The translations under genes were made by a program, and so were the position numbers. From Elymus sibiricus (Eukaryota; Streptophyta; Magnoliopsida; Poales; Poaceae), in NCBI GenBank assembly GCA_039707655.1, contig CM077668.1, forward strand, positions 70,325,086 to 70,389,085: a stretch of DNA of 64,000 nucleotides, written 5' to 3'. Within the stretch, counting starts at the first letter, position 1, and each line of letters starts with the position of its first letter. Below, in pieces: positions 45,490 through 56,061 of the stretch. Under the pieces are notes generated by a model that saw only the letters and a program-made list of their open reading frames with translations, was not told the DNA's origin and ran no database searches.

Positions 45490-48400
45490 AACATAGCCGG
45501 TCCCAAGCCCGGATAAAGGAGGAGGGTTGTGATAGGTTTGACTCAGCCACTCTTATGGAGATGAAACCCAAAAGATTTTCGTTGGGGCGTAACCCTCTCA
45601 GCGACGCGCCACATCGGAACCCGGGTGTGGTGGAAAATGGGCAAGGGCCGGGCCGTCACCCCCCAGGTGGCGCGCCGTATCTTGATCTGGATACGGTGGC
45701 AAGTGAGCGAGGATCGGGTCGTCGCATCCTTAGTGGCGCGCTACATCGTCGCCCGGGTGTAGTGGAAATTGAGCAAGGGTCTTCGCATTTGACTCGACGA
45801 GTGCGAAGGGTAAGGAAGCTAGCCGAGCCTAGGAGGATTCGCTTAGGTAGCTGGAACGTAGGGTCTCTGACAGGTAAGCTTCGGGAGGTAGTTGATACCG
45901 CGGTGAGGAGAGGCGTTGATATCCTTTGCGTCCAAGAGACCAAATGGAGGGGACAAAAGGCGAAGGAGGTGGAGGGTACCGGCTTCAAGCTGTGGTACAT
46001 GGGGACGGTTGCAAACAGAAATGGAGTAGGCATCTTGATCAGCAAGAGCCTCAAGGATGGAGTGGTAGACGTCAAGAGACGTGGGGACCGGATTATCCTG
46101 GTCAAGCTGGTAGTTGGGGACTTAGTTCTCAACGTTATCAGCGCGTATGCCCCGCAAGTAGGCCACAATGAGAACACCAAGAGGGAGTTCTGGGAAGGCC
46201 TAGAGGACATGGTTAGGAGTGTACCGATTGGCGAGAGGCTCTTCATAGGAGGAGACCTCAATGGCCACGTGGGCACATCTAACACATGTTTTGAAGGGGT
46301 GCATGGGGGTTTTGGCTATGGCATCAGGAACCAAGAAGGAGAAGATGTCTTAAGCTTTGCGCTAGCCTACAACATGATCATAGCTAACACCCTCTTTAAG
46401 AAGAGAGAATCACATCTAGTGACTTACAGTAGTGGGCAACACTCTAGCCAGATTGATTTCATCTTCTCGAGAAGAGAAGACAGGCGTGCATGCCTAGACT
46501 GTAAGGTGATACCTGGAGAGAGTGTTGTCCCTCAGCATAAGCTTGTGGTTGCTGACCTCCGCTTTCGGATTCGTGTCCAGCGGGACAAGCGTGCCAAAGT
46601 CGCTAGAACAAAGTGGTGGAAGCTCAAGGGGGAGGTAGCTCAGGCGTTCAAGGAGAGGGTCATTAAGGAGGGCCCTTGGGAGGAAGGAGGTGATGTAGAC
46701 AACATGTGGATGAAGATGGCGACTTGCATTCGTAAGGTGGCCTCAGAGGAGTTTGGAGTGTCCAGGGGAAGTAGAAGAGAAGCTAAAGATACCTGGTGGT
46801 GGAACGATGATGTCCAGAAGGCAATTAAGGAGAAGAAAGAGTGTTTCAGACGCCTATATCTGGATAGGAGTGCAGACAACATAGAGAAGTACAAGATGGC
46901 AAAGAAGGCCGCAAAGCGAGCTGTGAGTGAAGCAAGGGGCCGGGCGTATGAGGACCTCTACCAACGGTTAGACACGAAGGAAGGTGAAAGGGACATCTAT
47001 AAGATGGCCAAGATCCGAGAGAGGAAGACGAGGGATGTTGACCAAATCAAGTGCATCAAGGACGGAGCAGATCAACTCCTGGTGAAGAACGAGGAGATTA
47101 AGCATAGATGGCGGGAGTACTTTGACAAGCTGTTCAATGGGGAGAGTGAGAGCTCTACCATTGATCTGGACGACTCCTTTGCTGATACTAGCAGGCTTTT
47201 TGTGCGGCGAATCCAGGAGTCGGAGGTCAAGGAGGCTTTGAAGAGGATGAAAGGAGGCAAGGCGATGGGCCCTGATTGTATCCCCATTGAGGTGTGGAGA
47301 GGCCTCGGGGACATAGCGATAGTATGGCTAACCAAACTTTTCAACCTCATTTTTCGGGCAAACAAGATGCCAGAAGAATGGAGACGGAGTATATTAGTAC
47401 CAATCTTCAAGAACAAGGGGGATGTTCAGAGTTGTACTAATTACTGTGGAATTAAACTGATGAGCCATACAATGAAGCTATGGGAGAGAGTCATTGAGCA
47501 CCGCTTAAGAAGAATGACAAGCGTGACCAAAAATCAGTTTGGTTTCATGCCTGGGAGGTCGACCATGGAAGCCATTTTCTTGGTACGACAACTTATGAAG
47601 AGATATAGGGAGCAAAAGAAGGACCTGCATATGGTGTTCATTGACTTGGAGAAGGCCTATGATAAGATACCGCAGAATGTTATGTGGTGTGCCTTGGAGA
47701 AACACAAAGTCCCAGCAAAGTACATTACCCTCATCAAGGACATATACGATAATGTTGTGACAAGTGTTCGAACAAGTGATGGTGACACTGATGACTTCCC
47801 GATTAAGATAGGACTGCATCAAGGGTCAGCTTTGAGCCCTTATCTTTTTGCCTTGGTGATGGATGAGGTCACAAGGGATATACAAGGAGATATCCCATGG
47901 TGTATGCTCTTTGCGGACGATGTGGTGCTAGTCGATGAGAGTCGGACGGGGGTCAACAGGAAGTTGGAGTTATGGAGGCAAACTTTGGAATCGAAAGGTT
48001 TTAGACTTAGTAGGACTAAAACCGAGTACATGAGGTGCGCTTTCGGTACTACTAGGCACGAGGAGGAGGATGTTAGCCTTGATGGGCAGGTGGTGCCGCA
48101 GAAGGACACCTTTCGATATTTGGGGTCAATGTTGCAGAAGGATGGGGATATCGATGAAGATGTGAACCATCGAATTAAAGCCGGATGGATGAAGTGGCGC
48201 CAAGCTTCTAGCATTCTCTGTGACAAGAGGGTGCCACAAAAGCTAAAAGGCAAGTTCTATAGGACGGCGGTTCGACCCGCATTGTTGTATGGCGCTGAGT
48301 GTTGGCCGACTAAAAGGCGACATGTGCAACAGTTAGGTGTGGCGGAGATGCGCATGTTGAGATGGATGTGTGGCCACACAAGGAAGGACCGAATCCGGAA

Positions 48401-48770
48401 TGATGATATACGAGATAGAGTTGGGGTAGCGCCAATTGAAGAGAAGCTTGTCCAACATCGTCTGAGATGGTTTGGACATATTCAACGCAGGCCTCCAGAA
48501 GCCCCAGTACATAGCGGACGGCTAAAGCGTGCTGATATTGTCAAAAGAGGCCGGGGTAGACCGAACTTGACATGGGAAGAGTCCGTAAAGAGAGACCTGA
48601 AGGATTGAAGCATCACCAAAGAACTAGCCATGGACAGGGATGCGTGGAAGCTTGCTATCCATGTGCCAGAACCATGAGTTGGTCGCGAGATCTTATGGGT
48701 TTCACCTCTAGCCTACGCCAACTTGTTTGGGACTAAAGGCTTTGTTTGTTGTTTGTTGTTGTTGTTGTTT
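45490..48770 (+). mobile_element. RTE-clade LINE, nearly full length
   Basis: A single long ORF with apurinic-type endonuclease and RT is followed by a short 3' region ending in a TTG-rich microsatellite tail (48741-48770), the hallmark of RTE elements, which lack poly-A. The 5' limit near 45490 is inferred from the start of the GGATAAAGGAGGAGGGTTG leader. No target duplication could be fixed. Confidence 0.8.
45555..48608 (+). CDS. RTE endonuclease/reverse transcriptase, 1017 codons
   Basis: Residues 96-330 carry the EEP endonuclease motifs [42 protein letters not shown] and QHKLVVADL. The RT domain (about 615-880) shows [53 protein letters not shown] and the catalytic [11 protein letters not shown] (about residue 786). 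The C-terminus has [14 protein letters not shown] and WFGHIQRRP, typical of plant RTE. The frame is uninterrupted. It ends at TGA 48606-48608, after which the same frame stays open for 22 sense codons to another TGA at 48675. The residues after the first TGA (SITKELAMDRDAWKLAIHVP) match the usual family C-terminus, so a Trp to stop change is likely. The N-terminal 90 residues contain two imperfect copies of a [11 protein letters not shown] / [11 protein letters not shown] phrase. Confidence 0.85.
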   Translation: MEMKPKRFSLGRNPLSDAPHRNPGVVENGQGPGRHPPGGAPYLDLDTVASERGSGRRILSGALHRRPGVVEIEQGSSHLTRRVRRVRKLAEPRRIRLGSWNVGSLTGKLREVVDTAVRRGVDILCVQETKWRGQKAKEVEGTGFKLWYMGTVANRNGVGILISKSLKDGVVDVKRRGDRIILVKLVVGDLVLNVISAYAPQVGHNENTKREFWEGLEDMVRSVPIGERLFIGGDLNGHVGTSNTCFEGVHGGFGYGIRNQEGEDVLSFALAYNMIIANTLFKKRESHLVTYSSGQHSSQIDFIFSRREDRRACLDCKVIPGESVVPQHKLVVADLRFRIRVQRDKRAKVARTKWWKLKGEVAQAFKERVIKEGPWEEGGDVDNMWMKMATCIRKVASEEFGVSRGSRREAKDTWWWNDDVQKAIKEKKECFRRLYLDRSADNIEKYKMAKKAAKRAVSEARGRAYEDLYQRLDTKEGERDIYKMAKIRERKTRDVDQIKCIKDGADQLLVKNEEIKHRWREYFDKLFNGESESSTIDLDDSFADTSRLFVRRIQESEVKEALKRMKGGKAMGPDCIPIEVWRGLGDIAIVWLTKLFNLIFRANKMPEEWRRSILVPIFKNKGDVQSCTNYCGIKLMSHTMKLWERVIEHRLRRMTSVTKNQFGFMPGRSTMEAIFLVRQLMKRYREQKKDLHMVFIDLEKAYDKIPQNVMWCALEKHKVPAKYITLIKDIYDNVVTSVRTSDGDTDDFPIKIGLHQGSALSPYLFALVMDEVTRDIQGDIPWCMLFADDVVLVDESRTGVNRKLELWRQTLESKGFRLSRTKTEYMRCAFGTTRHEEEDVSLDGQVVPQKDTFRYLGSMLQKDGDIDEDVNHRIKAGWMKWRQASSILCDKRVPQKLKGKFYRTAVRPALLYGAECWPTKRRHVQQLGVAEMRMLRWMCGHTRKDRIRNDDIRDRVGVAPIEEKLVQHRLRWFGHIQRRPPEAPVHSGRLKRADIVKRGRGRPNLTWEESVKRDLKD

Positions 48771-48789
48771 CCAACAAAAACAAGTGAAT

Positions 48790-49290
48790 TTTCATAAAAG
48801 GGCTAAAACCCAGAATTGTTTACAGCATTATGAGGGTTAAGAGGGCAATAGCAGGTGGAGCACCAACATATACATACAAACAGAAAGAAAGATCAAGGAC
48901 AGCGGGGACGCTCAAGCCGCAAGGTGTGCGGCCGCCTGCGGCGCCTCGAGGGCGCGAAGAAAAACGTCAATGTGGCAGCACTGATCCACCTTGCACCTCC
49001 CATGCGACAACGACGTGTCATCCCAGCAACACTTGAGGACGTGGAGTAGGGAAGGAGAGAGGCCACACAACACAGCAGCAGAGCAGCACAAAGGTGTTGG
49101 GAGAAGCATCGCCAACGGTGGTACAGACGTCAAGTAGGTGGAGCTCCCGCACAGACGCACCGATGACAGGCACCCCAGCTTAGTCGAGAAAGCAAGGGCG
49201 AAGGGGCAGCCGAACATGAGGTACTCCACCGTCTCGAGGGGCTCCGATCACACAGGACAGCCAGCCTCAGCAGCGGTGATGATCGTCTTC
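48790..49290 (-). pseudogene. LINE ORF2 C-terminal (zf-RVT) fragment
   Basis: The minus-strand frame ETVEYLMFGCPFALAFSTKL...LLHVLKCCWDDTSLSHGR...VDQCCHIDVFLRALEAPQ matches the end of plant LINE ORF2, after the zinc-ribbon HLFFGCPFA motif. Only about 110 codons remain. It separates the RTE element from the NLR gene. Confidence 0.6.
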
Positions 49291-49415
49291 CTGAGCAGCA
49301 CAAACCAAAATATTAATAATAGCAAGCTTTAAATCAGAAGCACTTTCAGCATTTAAAGAATAAATGCAGCAGAAATAGAGTAACTTTTTCTAAGCTATTT
49401 TGCTCCCTCACCTGC

Positions 49416-52388
49416 CTAATTATAGATTGATTCCGGGAAGATATTCCGGCCATCTGCACCAATCGTTGCAACATGGACTAGGACGCCTTGTTCTTCTGAG
49501 AGGCACTTCCTGAACTCTTGCTCGTGCAGGCAGTCAACCATGTACAAGCGTCTCAATGAGCATAGGTTCTTTGCCTGATCCAGTGCTGGGCAGTCCTGCA
49601 CAAGCAAGTCCTGAAGCTTACAGAGATTGGAGATTGTCTTCAAACATGTGTTGTTCTTCACTTTGAGCCACACGACTGCGGGAAGGTCAACAACTTCTTG
49701 CAGCTTGTGAGCACCTTCAATGTGGATTCTCTTCAAGTTAACGATCTTGGACATGTCTCGAGGGAGAGCTCTCAGTTTTGGGCAATCAAGAAGCAACAGA
49801 CGCTTAAGGCAAGGCATCAGAGAGATATGTTGAGAGTTATCGCTGGGATTCCCAGTGTTGAGGGACCAACTTTTCAAACTGAACATGCCAATGACCTGAA
49901 GCACTTCAAGCTTTGGGAAAAAGGCTGCTGGACTTCCGACTTCTTTTCCCAGGAGTTCTTTGCCAATGGACTCTATGGCATCTGCACCTTTAATCTTAAG
50001 AAATTGCAGTTGTGGCATCTGACCTGCAGGTGGAAGCTCTGAACATGATATGCACTCATCCAGGTGCATCTGACGCAAACTTGGCATGTTAAGCTCCGGT
50101 TTCGATCGTAGCCATTCTGGGAACATAGTACCCGGGAACCCAACAAGAAAAATGTATTCTAGGCTTGGCGATGGGATGAGCATATCGTAGACTTGCTGAA
50201 TTTTCTGAACCTTGTCGTGCTCATAGCGCGTTCTATCATGAGTACCCATGTTCATTGTGCAGCGTAGTCCCAGTTCTTTAAGATTACGACTGTTCTTCAG
50301 TACAAGTTCGCCCCCTGGTATCGCTTCCTCTAGCTTACTAACCCAGAGACGTTGGATATTGGGGAGGCATCGCAATTCATCCAATCTGAATCCAGTCCCG
50401 CTCTCAAAAACTCCTCTTAGGTTGTAGAGCTGCTGAAACTTTGCGATCCCTTTAGGAACATGATCAATTGAAGTCTGCTCTAGGTGCAAAAAACTTATCT
50501 TGGACAGTCTCATCAGACCATCTGGCAGGCTATCCAATTGACGGCAACCAAGCAAAGAGAGGTATTCAAGGCTGATGAGACTTCCTGTGGACTCTGGAAG
50601 TTTGTTAATCTCCGTATAGCTCAGATCTAGCAACCTCAATAGCACCAAATTTCCCACTGAGTCCGGTATGTCCTTGATGCTTGTTCCACTGAGAACCAAG
50701 ACACGGATATGCTCAAGCTTTCTGAAAATATCCTTGTGCATTGATTTGAAATTCTTGTTATTAAAAAGTAGGAGGCTCCTCAAGCACTTGTGCTCTTCTA
50801 GAGTGGGTATTTCTTCTACAGCATGACTGATACCTAAGCGGCGGAGATTCGACATAGCATCGATTTTGTCCACATTCATGCACAGGGAGTGATCCTTTGT
50901 CAAATATTGTCCAAGTGACCTCAATAGATCATGCATCGTTGACACGGCCTTGTCTACATATTCTGGTACAGGTTGAAGAAGATTCCTCCGAACAAGCTCA
51001 AGATAATACTCTTCAGCAATTTCGTGTATTGAGAATCCATGCTCTTTCCTCACTAAACCTTCAGCAACCCACCAGTAAGCTACAGCATCACGATGGATTT
51101 CAAAATTAGGAGGCAGAAAAGCACACCAGAGAAAGCACTCCTTAAGTTGAGGGGGTAAGTTGCTGTAACTTAAATACAGGGGGCCTCCAAGTTCTTTGGG
51201 GAGTCCATGAATGGACCATTTGCTATCTCGTATACTCTTCCATTCTGCAGTTGTTCTTTTGGTAGATAGGACACCTGCAACAACCTTGATGGCGAGAGGA
51301 AGACCGTCGCATTTCTTTACAATTTCATACCCAACATTCTTGAATTCACTTATTTGCTCGTGCGGCTGGAAGGACTTCTTCATAAGAAGCTCTACACCAT
51401 CATCATAATCCATTGTGTTTACTTGGTGAGTATAGGTTGCATGCATTTCTGCCAATACATCCAGGTTTCTTGTGGTGACAACGACATGGAAATTCAAGGC
51501 TCTCATGAAAGGCGATAGAAGAAGATCAATCCAGACATCAGATTTCCACACATCATCCAGCACAAGAAGAACACTCTTTCCTTTGATAGAGTCCACTAGA
51601 AGTGGTAGAAGCTCGGTCTTGGTCTCTAATTGATCACACTTTTCTCCAGCCATTCGTATTGCTTGCTTTATCAACCCGGTCTCTGTGTAGCTCTGCGAAA
51701 TGCACAACCATATACGAACTTGGAATTTCTCTCTTACCAATGGCTCATTATAAATCTTCTGAGCTAATGTTGTCTTACCGATGCCTCCCATCCCTTGAAT
51801 CCCAAAAACACTTGACCTATTCTCACGAAAGCTACTGACAATCATTTGTACCATGTCCTCAACTGCCTGTTTGATTTCTGTTCCAACAACCTCTAGTTCA
51901 TCTACAGGAGATGTCTGCTTTCTATCCACAGTTGTTACTTGGAATTGTTGACGTGTGGTTCTGTCCAAGTTGAACATCTCTGTGTTCATTTTAATCTCAT
52001 CAAGCTTTTCATTTATGTCCTTAATTCTTCTAGCCACCCTGTGATCAAATGAAAGCTTTCCAAAACAAGACATCATGGACTGATTGCAGCATACTGATCT
52101 AGGTGACAGCAAAAACTTCTCCGAATGAACCATAACAAGATCTATGATGACATCAACATCAAACATTACATTGCTCATGTTCTTCCACCATGCCTCTATC
52201 CGTTTATCTTCCATGGCCAGGGCTTCAGCATCCTCCCGAATTGCGCTAAAATGTTCCAGATTATTCTTTAGCCTCTTGATATCCTTCTTCACACTTAATG
52301 TCATCACAACCTCATTCTCGATAACCTGACCCAGCTTTGTCAAGAATTTGAACGTGAGAGCATCCAAAATTGTGCCCATAGTGCACAA
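49416..52388 (-). CDS. CC-NB-ARC-LRR (CNL) disease-resistance protein
   Basis: One uninterrupted frame of 990 codons. Residues 1-140 form an Rx-type coiled-coil domain; the EDVID-like motif is weak (MFDVDVIIDLV, 75-85). NB-ARC follows: P-loop GMGGIGKTT (199-207), RNBS-A FQVRIWLCIS, kinase-2 LLVLDDVW (274-281), RNBS-B HVVVTTRN (301-308), GLPL (362-365), RNBS-D LKECFLWCAFLP, and MHD (485-487). About 18 irregular LRRs fill residues 510-985, including IRVLVLSGTSIKDIPDSVGN and LRLLDLSYTEINKLPES. CNLs are intracellular immune receptors that recognise pathogen effectors and trigger cell death. All nucleotide-binding motifs look intact, so it could be functional. Met4 (52379) is an equally good start, since family members usually begin M-x-T-I-L-D-A-L. 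Confidence 0.93.
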   Translation of the reverse strand: MCTMGTILDALTFKFLTKLGQVIENEVVMTLSVKKDIKRLKNNLEHFSAIREDAEALAMEDKRIEAWWKNMSNVMFDVDVIIDLVMVHSEKFLLSPRSVCCNQSMMSCFGKLSFDHRVARRIKDINEKLDEIKMNTEMFNLDRTTRQQFQVTTVDRKQTSPVDELEVVGTEIKQAVEDMVQMIVSSFRENRSSVFGIQGMGGIGKTTLAQKIYNEPLVREKFQVRIWLCISQSYTETGLIKQAIRMAGEKCDQLETKTELLPLLVDSIKGKSVLLVLDDVWKSDVWIDLLLSPFMRALNFHVVVTTRNLDVLAEMHATYTHQVNTMDYDDGVELLMKKSFQPHEQISEFKNVGYEIVKKCDGLPLAIKVVAGVLSTKRTTAEWKSIRDSKWSIHGLPKELGGPLYLSYSNLPPQLKECFLWCAFLPPNFEIHRDAVAYWWVAEGLVRKEHGFSIHEIAEEYYLELVRRNLLQPVPEYVDKAVSTMHDLLRSLGQYLTKDHSLCMNVDKIDAMSNLRRLGISHAVEEIPTLEEHKCLRSLLLFNNKNFKSMHKDIFRKLEHIRVLVLSGTSIKDIPDSVGNLVLLRLLDLSYTEINKLPESTGSLISLEYLSLLGCRQLDSLPDGLMRLSKISFLHLEQTSIDHVPKGIAKFQQLYNLRGVFESGTGFRLDELRCLPNIQRLWVSKLEEAIPGGELVLKNSRNLKELGLRCTMNMGTHDRTRYEHDKVQKIQQVYDMLIPSPSLEYIFLVGFPGTMFPEWLRSKPELNMPSLRQMHLDECISCSELPPAGQMPQLQFLKIKGADAIESIGKELLGKEVGSPAAFFPKLEVLQVIGMFSLKSWSLNTGNPSDNSQHISLMPCLKRLLLLDCPKLRALPRDMSKIVNLKRIHIEGAHKLQEVVDLPAVVWLKVKNNTCLKTISNLCKLQDLLVQDCPALDQAKNLCSLRRLYMVDCLHEQEFRKCLSEEQGVLVHVATIGADGRNIFPESIYN

Positions 52389-54152
52389 ACATATGACGTC
52401 TGACTAAGATGCAAGTATGCCTGCTTAATGTTTTGCGGGCCTTGTTATGGTGCGTGAGCACCGCTCCCAGTTGTTCCTCACAAGCTAATCACCAGCACGA
52501 TGCATTTCTCTGCACAAGTCAGTGACAGTTCATTTCATCACAACGAGCTCAAGAAGCTCCTAAAGATATTAACTCTTAGAAGCAAAAACACTGGGAATTT
52601 CTATATTTTTTCCAGAACAAAATACCATCAACATTCCAAATAGAGGCTCTGTAATCTACAACTTCAGATGTTTCTAAATCGATAACAAATAAGATAATTA
52701 ATTTGTACCGAAACTAGGGCACAACACCTGGAGCAGTCAAACTAGAGCTTGGAATGACAGGGAACAAAGCAAAACTAAAGGTTGTACCTTTATACTCTGC
52801 CTGACAGATGAACGAAGGAGCTGAGTAGGAGGCGACGGAAAGGTCTAGGACAGCGGCCGAAGCGCGATGAGGCTAGCAAGGGGGCATCTGGATCAATGAA
52901 CAATGAATGGTTATCTCAAGCCTGGACCATATAAGAAGTCAGATGTGCAACTCCGGCACAGAGGGAGAGAAGAGGCTGTCATACCTCACTGGTGGCCCTG
53001 TTCTCGCTGGGAAGTGGAAGGGGAATCTTGTGTCTAGCTTGCCTCGTTGGATGCTTGCTCACACCTCAAGGTTGCTTCATTTACTTGGAAAGGTGGGAAA
53101 ACAAGAACAGTCAATTTGGCTGTCATCAGGACTGACTGAAGACCAGTCCGTTCCTGTCATGGCCAACTAATCAAATACGCCTTTCTTGTAATCAAACACG
53201 ACTTTTTCGACATTTTCTTCCCACCTTCCTCGCTGTAAATTATCACTACTTCTATATTATAAAGAAAAAGGACAATCTGCAGATTTGCCAGTTTAAAATA
53301 TGAACTGTGGAGCCCCTTTTTCTTGACTCAATCTAGTTTTCAGACCTGTAAGTTGGAAGCTCTTTCTGCCTACGAGGCTACGGCAATCAGCTACAGGAAC
53401 CATACCTGTCAACTACTAGGAGCAAACATATCGTAGCAATACACGCATGATTCCCTGGGCATTTCATCAAACAGTTCATATGCATCCACTCACTTATTAT
53501 TGCAATAGTGCCAAATCTCCAAGAAGATTTCAGCCAAAGAGTATCCAATCATTTTGGTTACTCTACTTGCGCCTCGGCCAGTCAATATAAGACGATGGAA
53601 ACAAACACTTGAGGCTTACTGCAGCCTGTTGTTGCAGGAGAAGGGGCTTGCTTACAAAGGTTACTGCTTACGTGGTTGAAGCAGCAGCCACCGGCGGCAG
53701 ACGAACGATGCGGAGCTCGCCCTTTTCCGCGGTGCAAGCGACGCTCAAGATCTCGGTGCGTTACACGTAGGCGACGCCGTCCTTGGAGCAGGCGGCGGCG
53801 AGGGGCAGGGCACCGAACAGGAAAGGCATGTTCTTGTCGTGCGCCATCTCCAACGCCTCCCCTTCTCCAGCTTCTGCACCGGCTGCTGCTGCACGGAGGC
53901 GGAGGCAAAGAGAAGGATGTGGGTTCCGACCATGGTTAGGCCGCGAGGAGGGGAAGACAGCGGCGGTAAGAGCAGTTTGGAGCCGCCGCCACCGCCCTGT
54001 CAGGACCCTGCCTGGAGACTGAAGGATAACCGACTGTAAGCTCATGACTGAAGAACTCGACACTGAAGCGAGAGGTGTCGTTTTCCAGTTCAGTTAACGG
54101 ATGGCGAAGGTTAGAAGAGAGTCACCGTGTAGATGTAGTATTTCAATAGGTT
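52389..54152. other. NLR upstream region and spacer
   Basis: Contains the 5' untranslated region and promoter of the NLR gene (minus strand); an intron in the leader is possible but not proven. 53660-54030 is GC-rich with overlapping frames on both strands of up to 108 codons. None has a motif I recognise, though a minus-strand frame ending MPFLFGALPLAAACSKDG could be part of a small gene. Confidence 0.4.
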
Positions 54153-54159
54153 AGGGCAA

Positions 54160-56028
54160 GGGCCGGGCCGGCAAATTCTGGGGCCCTATGCGAAACTAAA
54201 AAAATGGGGCCCTATCTCACTAGAAAAATGAACTAACGAGCAATTATAATGTATATATATCTTGCAATTTTTTTATAATATATATAATATAATGTCTTAT
54301 ATAATAATTGGATATATAAAAAATCATACCTATTCAACTCCCGGCTGCATAATATTTATTTGAACAACATCATTCTTTTAGTATTTTTTGAAAGGAAATA
54401 TTCAATGATATCCTCGTAATCAATCTTCTCCAATCTTCAATGACAATTAGACAAACCGTCTAACTCATCTAGTCTCGTGTTCTGTCCGATTAAACTGCTA
54501 TACTGTGATCTTTAACTGAGAAGGCAAGAACCAATCTCTAACGATTCCTGGCAAAAGTGAATTAGAAAATTAGTAATTAGGAGTAGAAACCGAAGTTAAT
54601 TAGGAAGGAGGACTCGCGAGCGGCAGGCTACCAGTTTTGAAGCCTTGAAGCACACGGAGGATGGAAGCCATGAGACGGTGAGAGCACCCGGAAGATGAAA
54701 CTGTCGCGATCGCCGATCGGTCGGATGATCCCGTTTTCAATCGAGGAGCGGCATGAAGATTTTCGTCGAATCGCCGATCATCCTCGTGTAGGCACTAGGC
54801 AGCAGCCAGTAGCCGAAGCCGAGTAGAGACGGCCGACGGCGATGCGATCGATGTAACGCTGTTTTGCGACCGATCTCATCTAATTCCCGTCCCGACCCCT
54901 TTTTTTTATTATTATGAGGTTTTTTTTAGGGTTGCTACCAAGCTTTATTCAACGGAAACTGAAAGTGGCAAGTACATGAAATCTGGGGTATTTAACAGCG
55001 ACAAATGGCGCCCCGAATCTAAGGTAACACAAAATCTCTCCAGGTCATGAGCCTCCCATACATGTTCTCGCTTCTCATGCAGGATATGGACTTCTTCAAA
55101 CTCTAAGTCTCTAACATCATCATCTTTATATCTTGAATAACTGGGCTGCACCTGCCCAGATATGTGCCTCTTAAACTGTTCACCACTGTCATGCAATTTG
55201 TGGCTATATGTATTTTCGTCAGGTGTAGGTCATGTGCCAAAGCAAAAGCCTCCCTAACAGCCATTGCTTCCAGCAACTCAGGTTGTATCATGTCCTGTAT
55301 TATTAGCGAGCACGCGCCAACATAACCTCCTGGTTGATCGCGGCAAACCACTGCACACGATCCTCTGTCCACATGTCTCCCCACTGTTGCATCAACATTA
55401 AGCTTCATAGCCCTGCATAGGTGATTTCCACACACCCCGCGCCGGTCGGTTACCCCGTGCTGGAGAGTGTGTTGATTCTGCTTGCTGCTGCCTGTTTGGG
55501 ATTAACGAAAGATCTGCTAGGTAATTCTGTACAAAACTGAACGTGCTTAGCGGAGATCGAAATTCCTGCTCATGGATAGCTTTTCGTCGAGCCCACCACA
55601 CTGCCCAGAGGGTTACCAACTCCCTGACAAAATCATCATCTTTCAACGTTTCCATCAGCTCCATCATCCAAACCCGAGCATCACTTGATCTGGTCCAATG
55701 AGATGTTCAACAAGCTCCTCATCTACTAGAGACCAGACACATTTAGACATATTGCAATCGATCAGTGCATGTCGCCAGTTTTCTTTTTTATTATGAGGTG
55801 TGACGATCGCTGGACACCGACGAGAAAAGATCGAGCAGCGATCAGGTGCACGTTGGATCGAGAGCAGCGGCCTGGCGGCTGGCTAGCGTCGCGGACGCCA
55901 GCGGCCCAGCGGAGCAGAATTATTTTTTTTGAAAAATATACATACTAGGCCCATAAAAAATTGGGGCCCCCTGAATTTATGGGCCCTGTGCGGGCCGCAC
56001 ACTCAGCACACCTATGGGCCCGGCCCTG
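54160..56028. mobile_element. hAT-type element (non-autonomous)
   Basis: The left end GGGCCGGGCCGGCAAATTCT, then GGGGCCCTATG, mirrors the right end CATAAATTCAGGGGGCCCC (inverted) to CTATGGGCCCGGCCCTG. AGGGCAA is duplicated on both sides (54153-54159 and 56029-56035), close to the 8 bp expected for hAT; the left end seems to have lost CA. No transposase is found. A LINE is inserted at 54920-55787. Confidence 0.7.
54920..55787 (-). pseudogene. 5'-truncated LINE inserted in the hAT element
   Basis: A perfect 11-bp target duplication TTATTATGAGG flanks it (54909-54919 and 55788-55798). The T-run at 54920-54927 is the poly-A tail on the coding strand. Minus-strand frames encode the ORF2 linker (FVRELVTLWAVWWARRKAIH) and RNase H: MKLNVDATVGRHVDRGSCAV, with catalytic-type DAT, LLEAMAVREAFALAHDL, and TNCMTVVNSLRG. 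The frame shifts between the two halves and again near the end. Confidence 0.88.
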
Positions 56029-56061
56029 AGGGCAACTCTAACCGATCCCTGTAATCGGTTA

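Noticed and set aside
45656..46285. 209-codon minus-strand frame
   Set aside because: Antisense of the RTE endonuclease ORF.
52907..53170. 87-codon plus-strand frame upstream of the NLR
   Set aside because: No recognisable domain; lies in the NLR leader region.
53582..54063. Overlapping 60-108-codon frames on both strands
   Set aside because: GC-rich sequence gives long frames in several phases; none has a motif, so no gene called.
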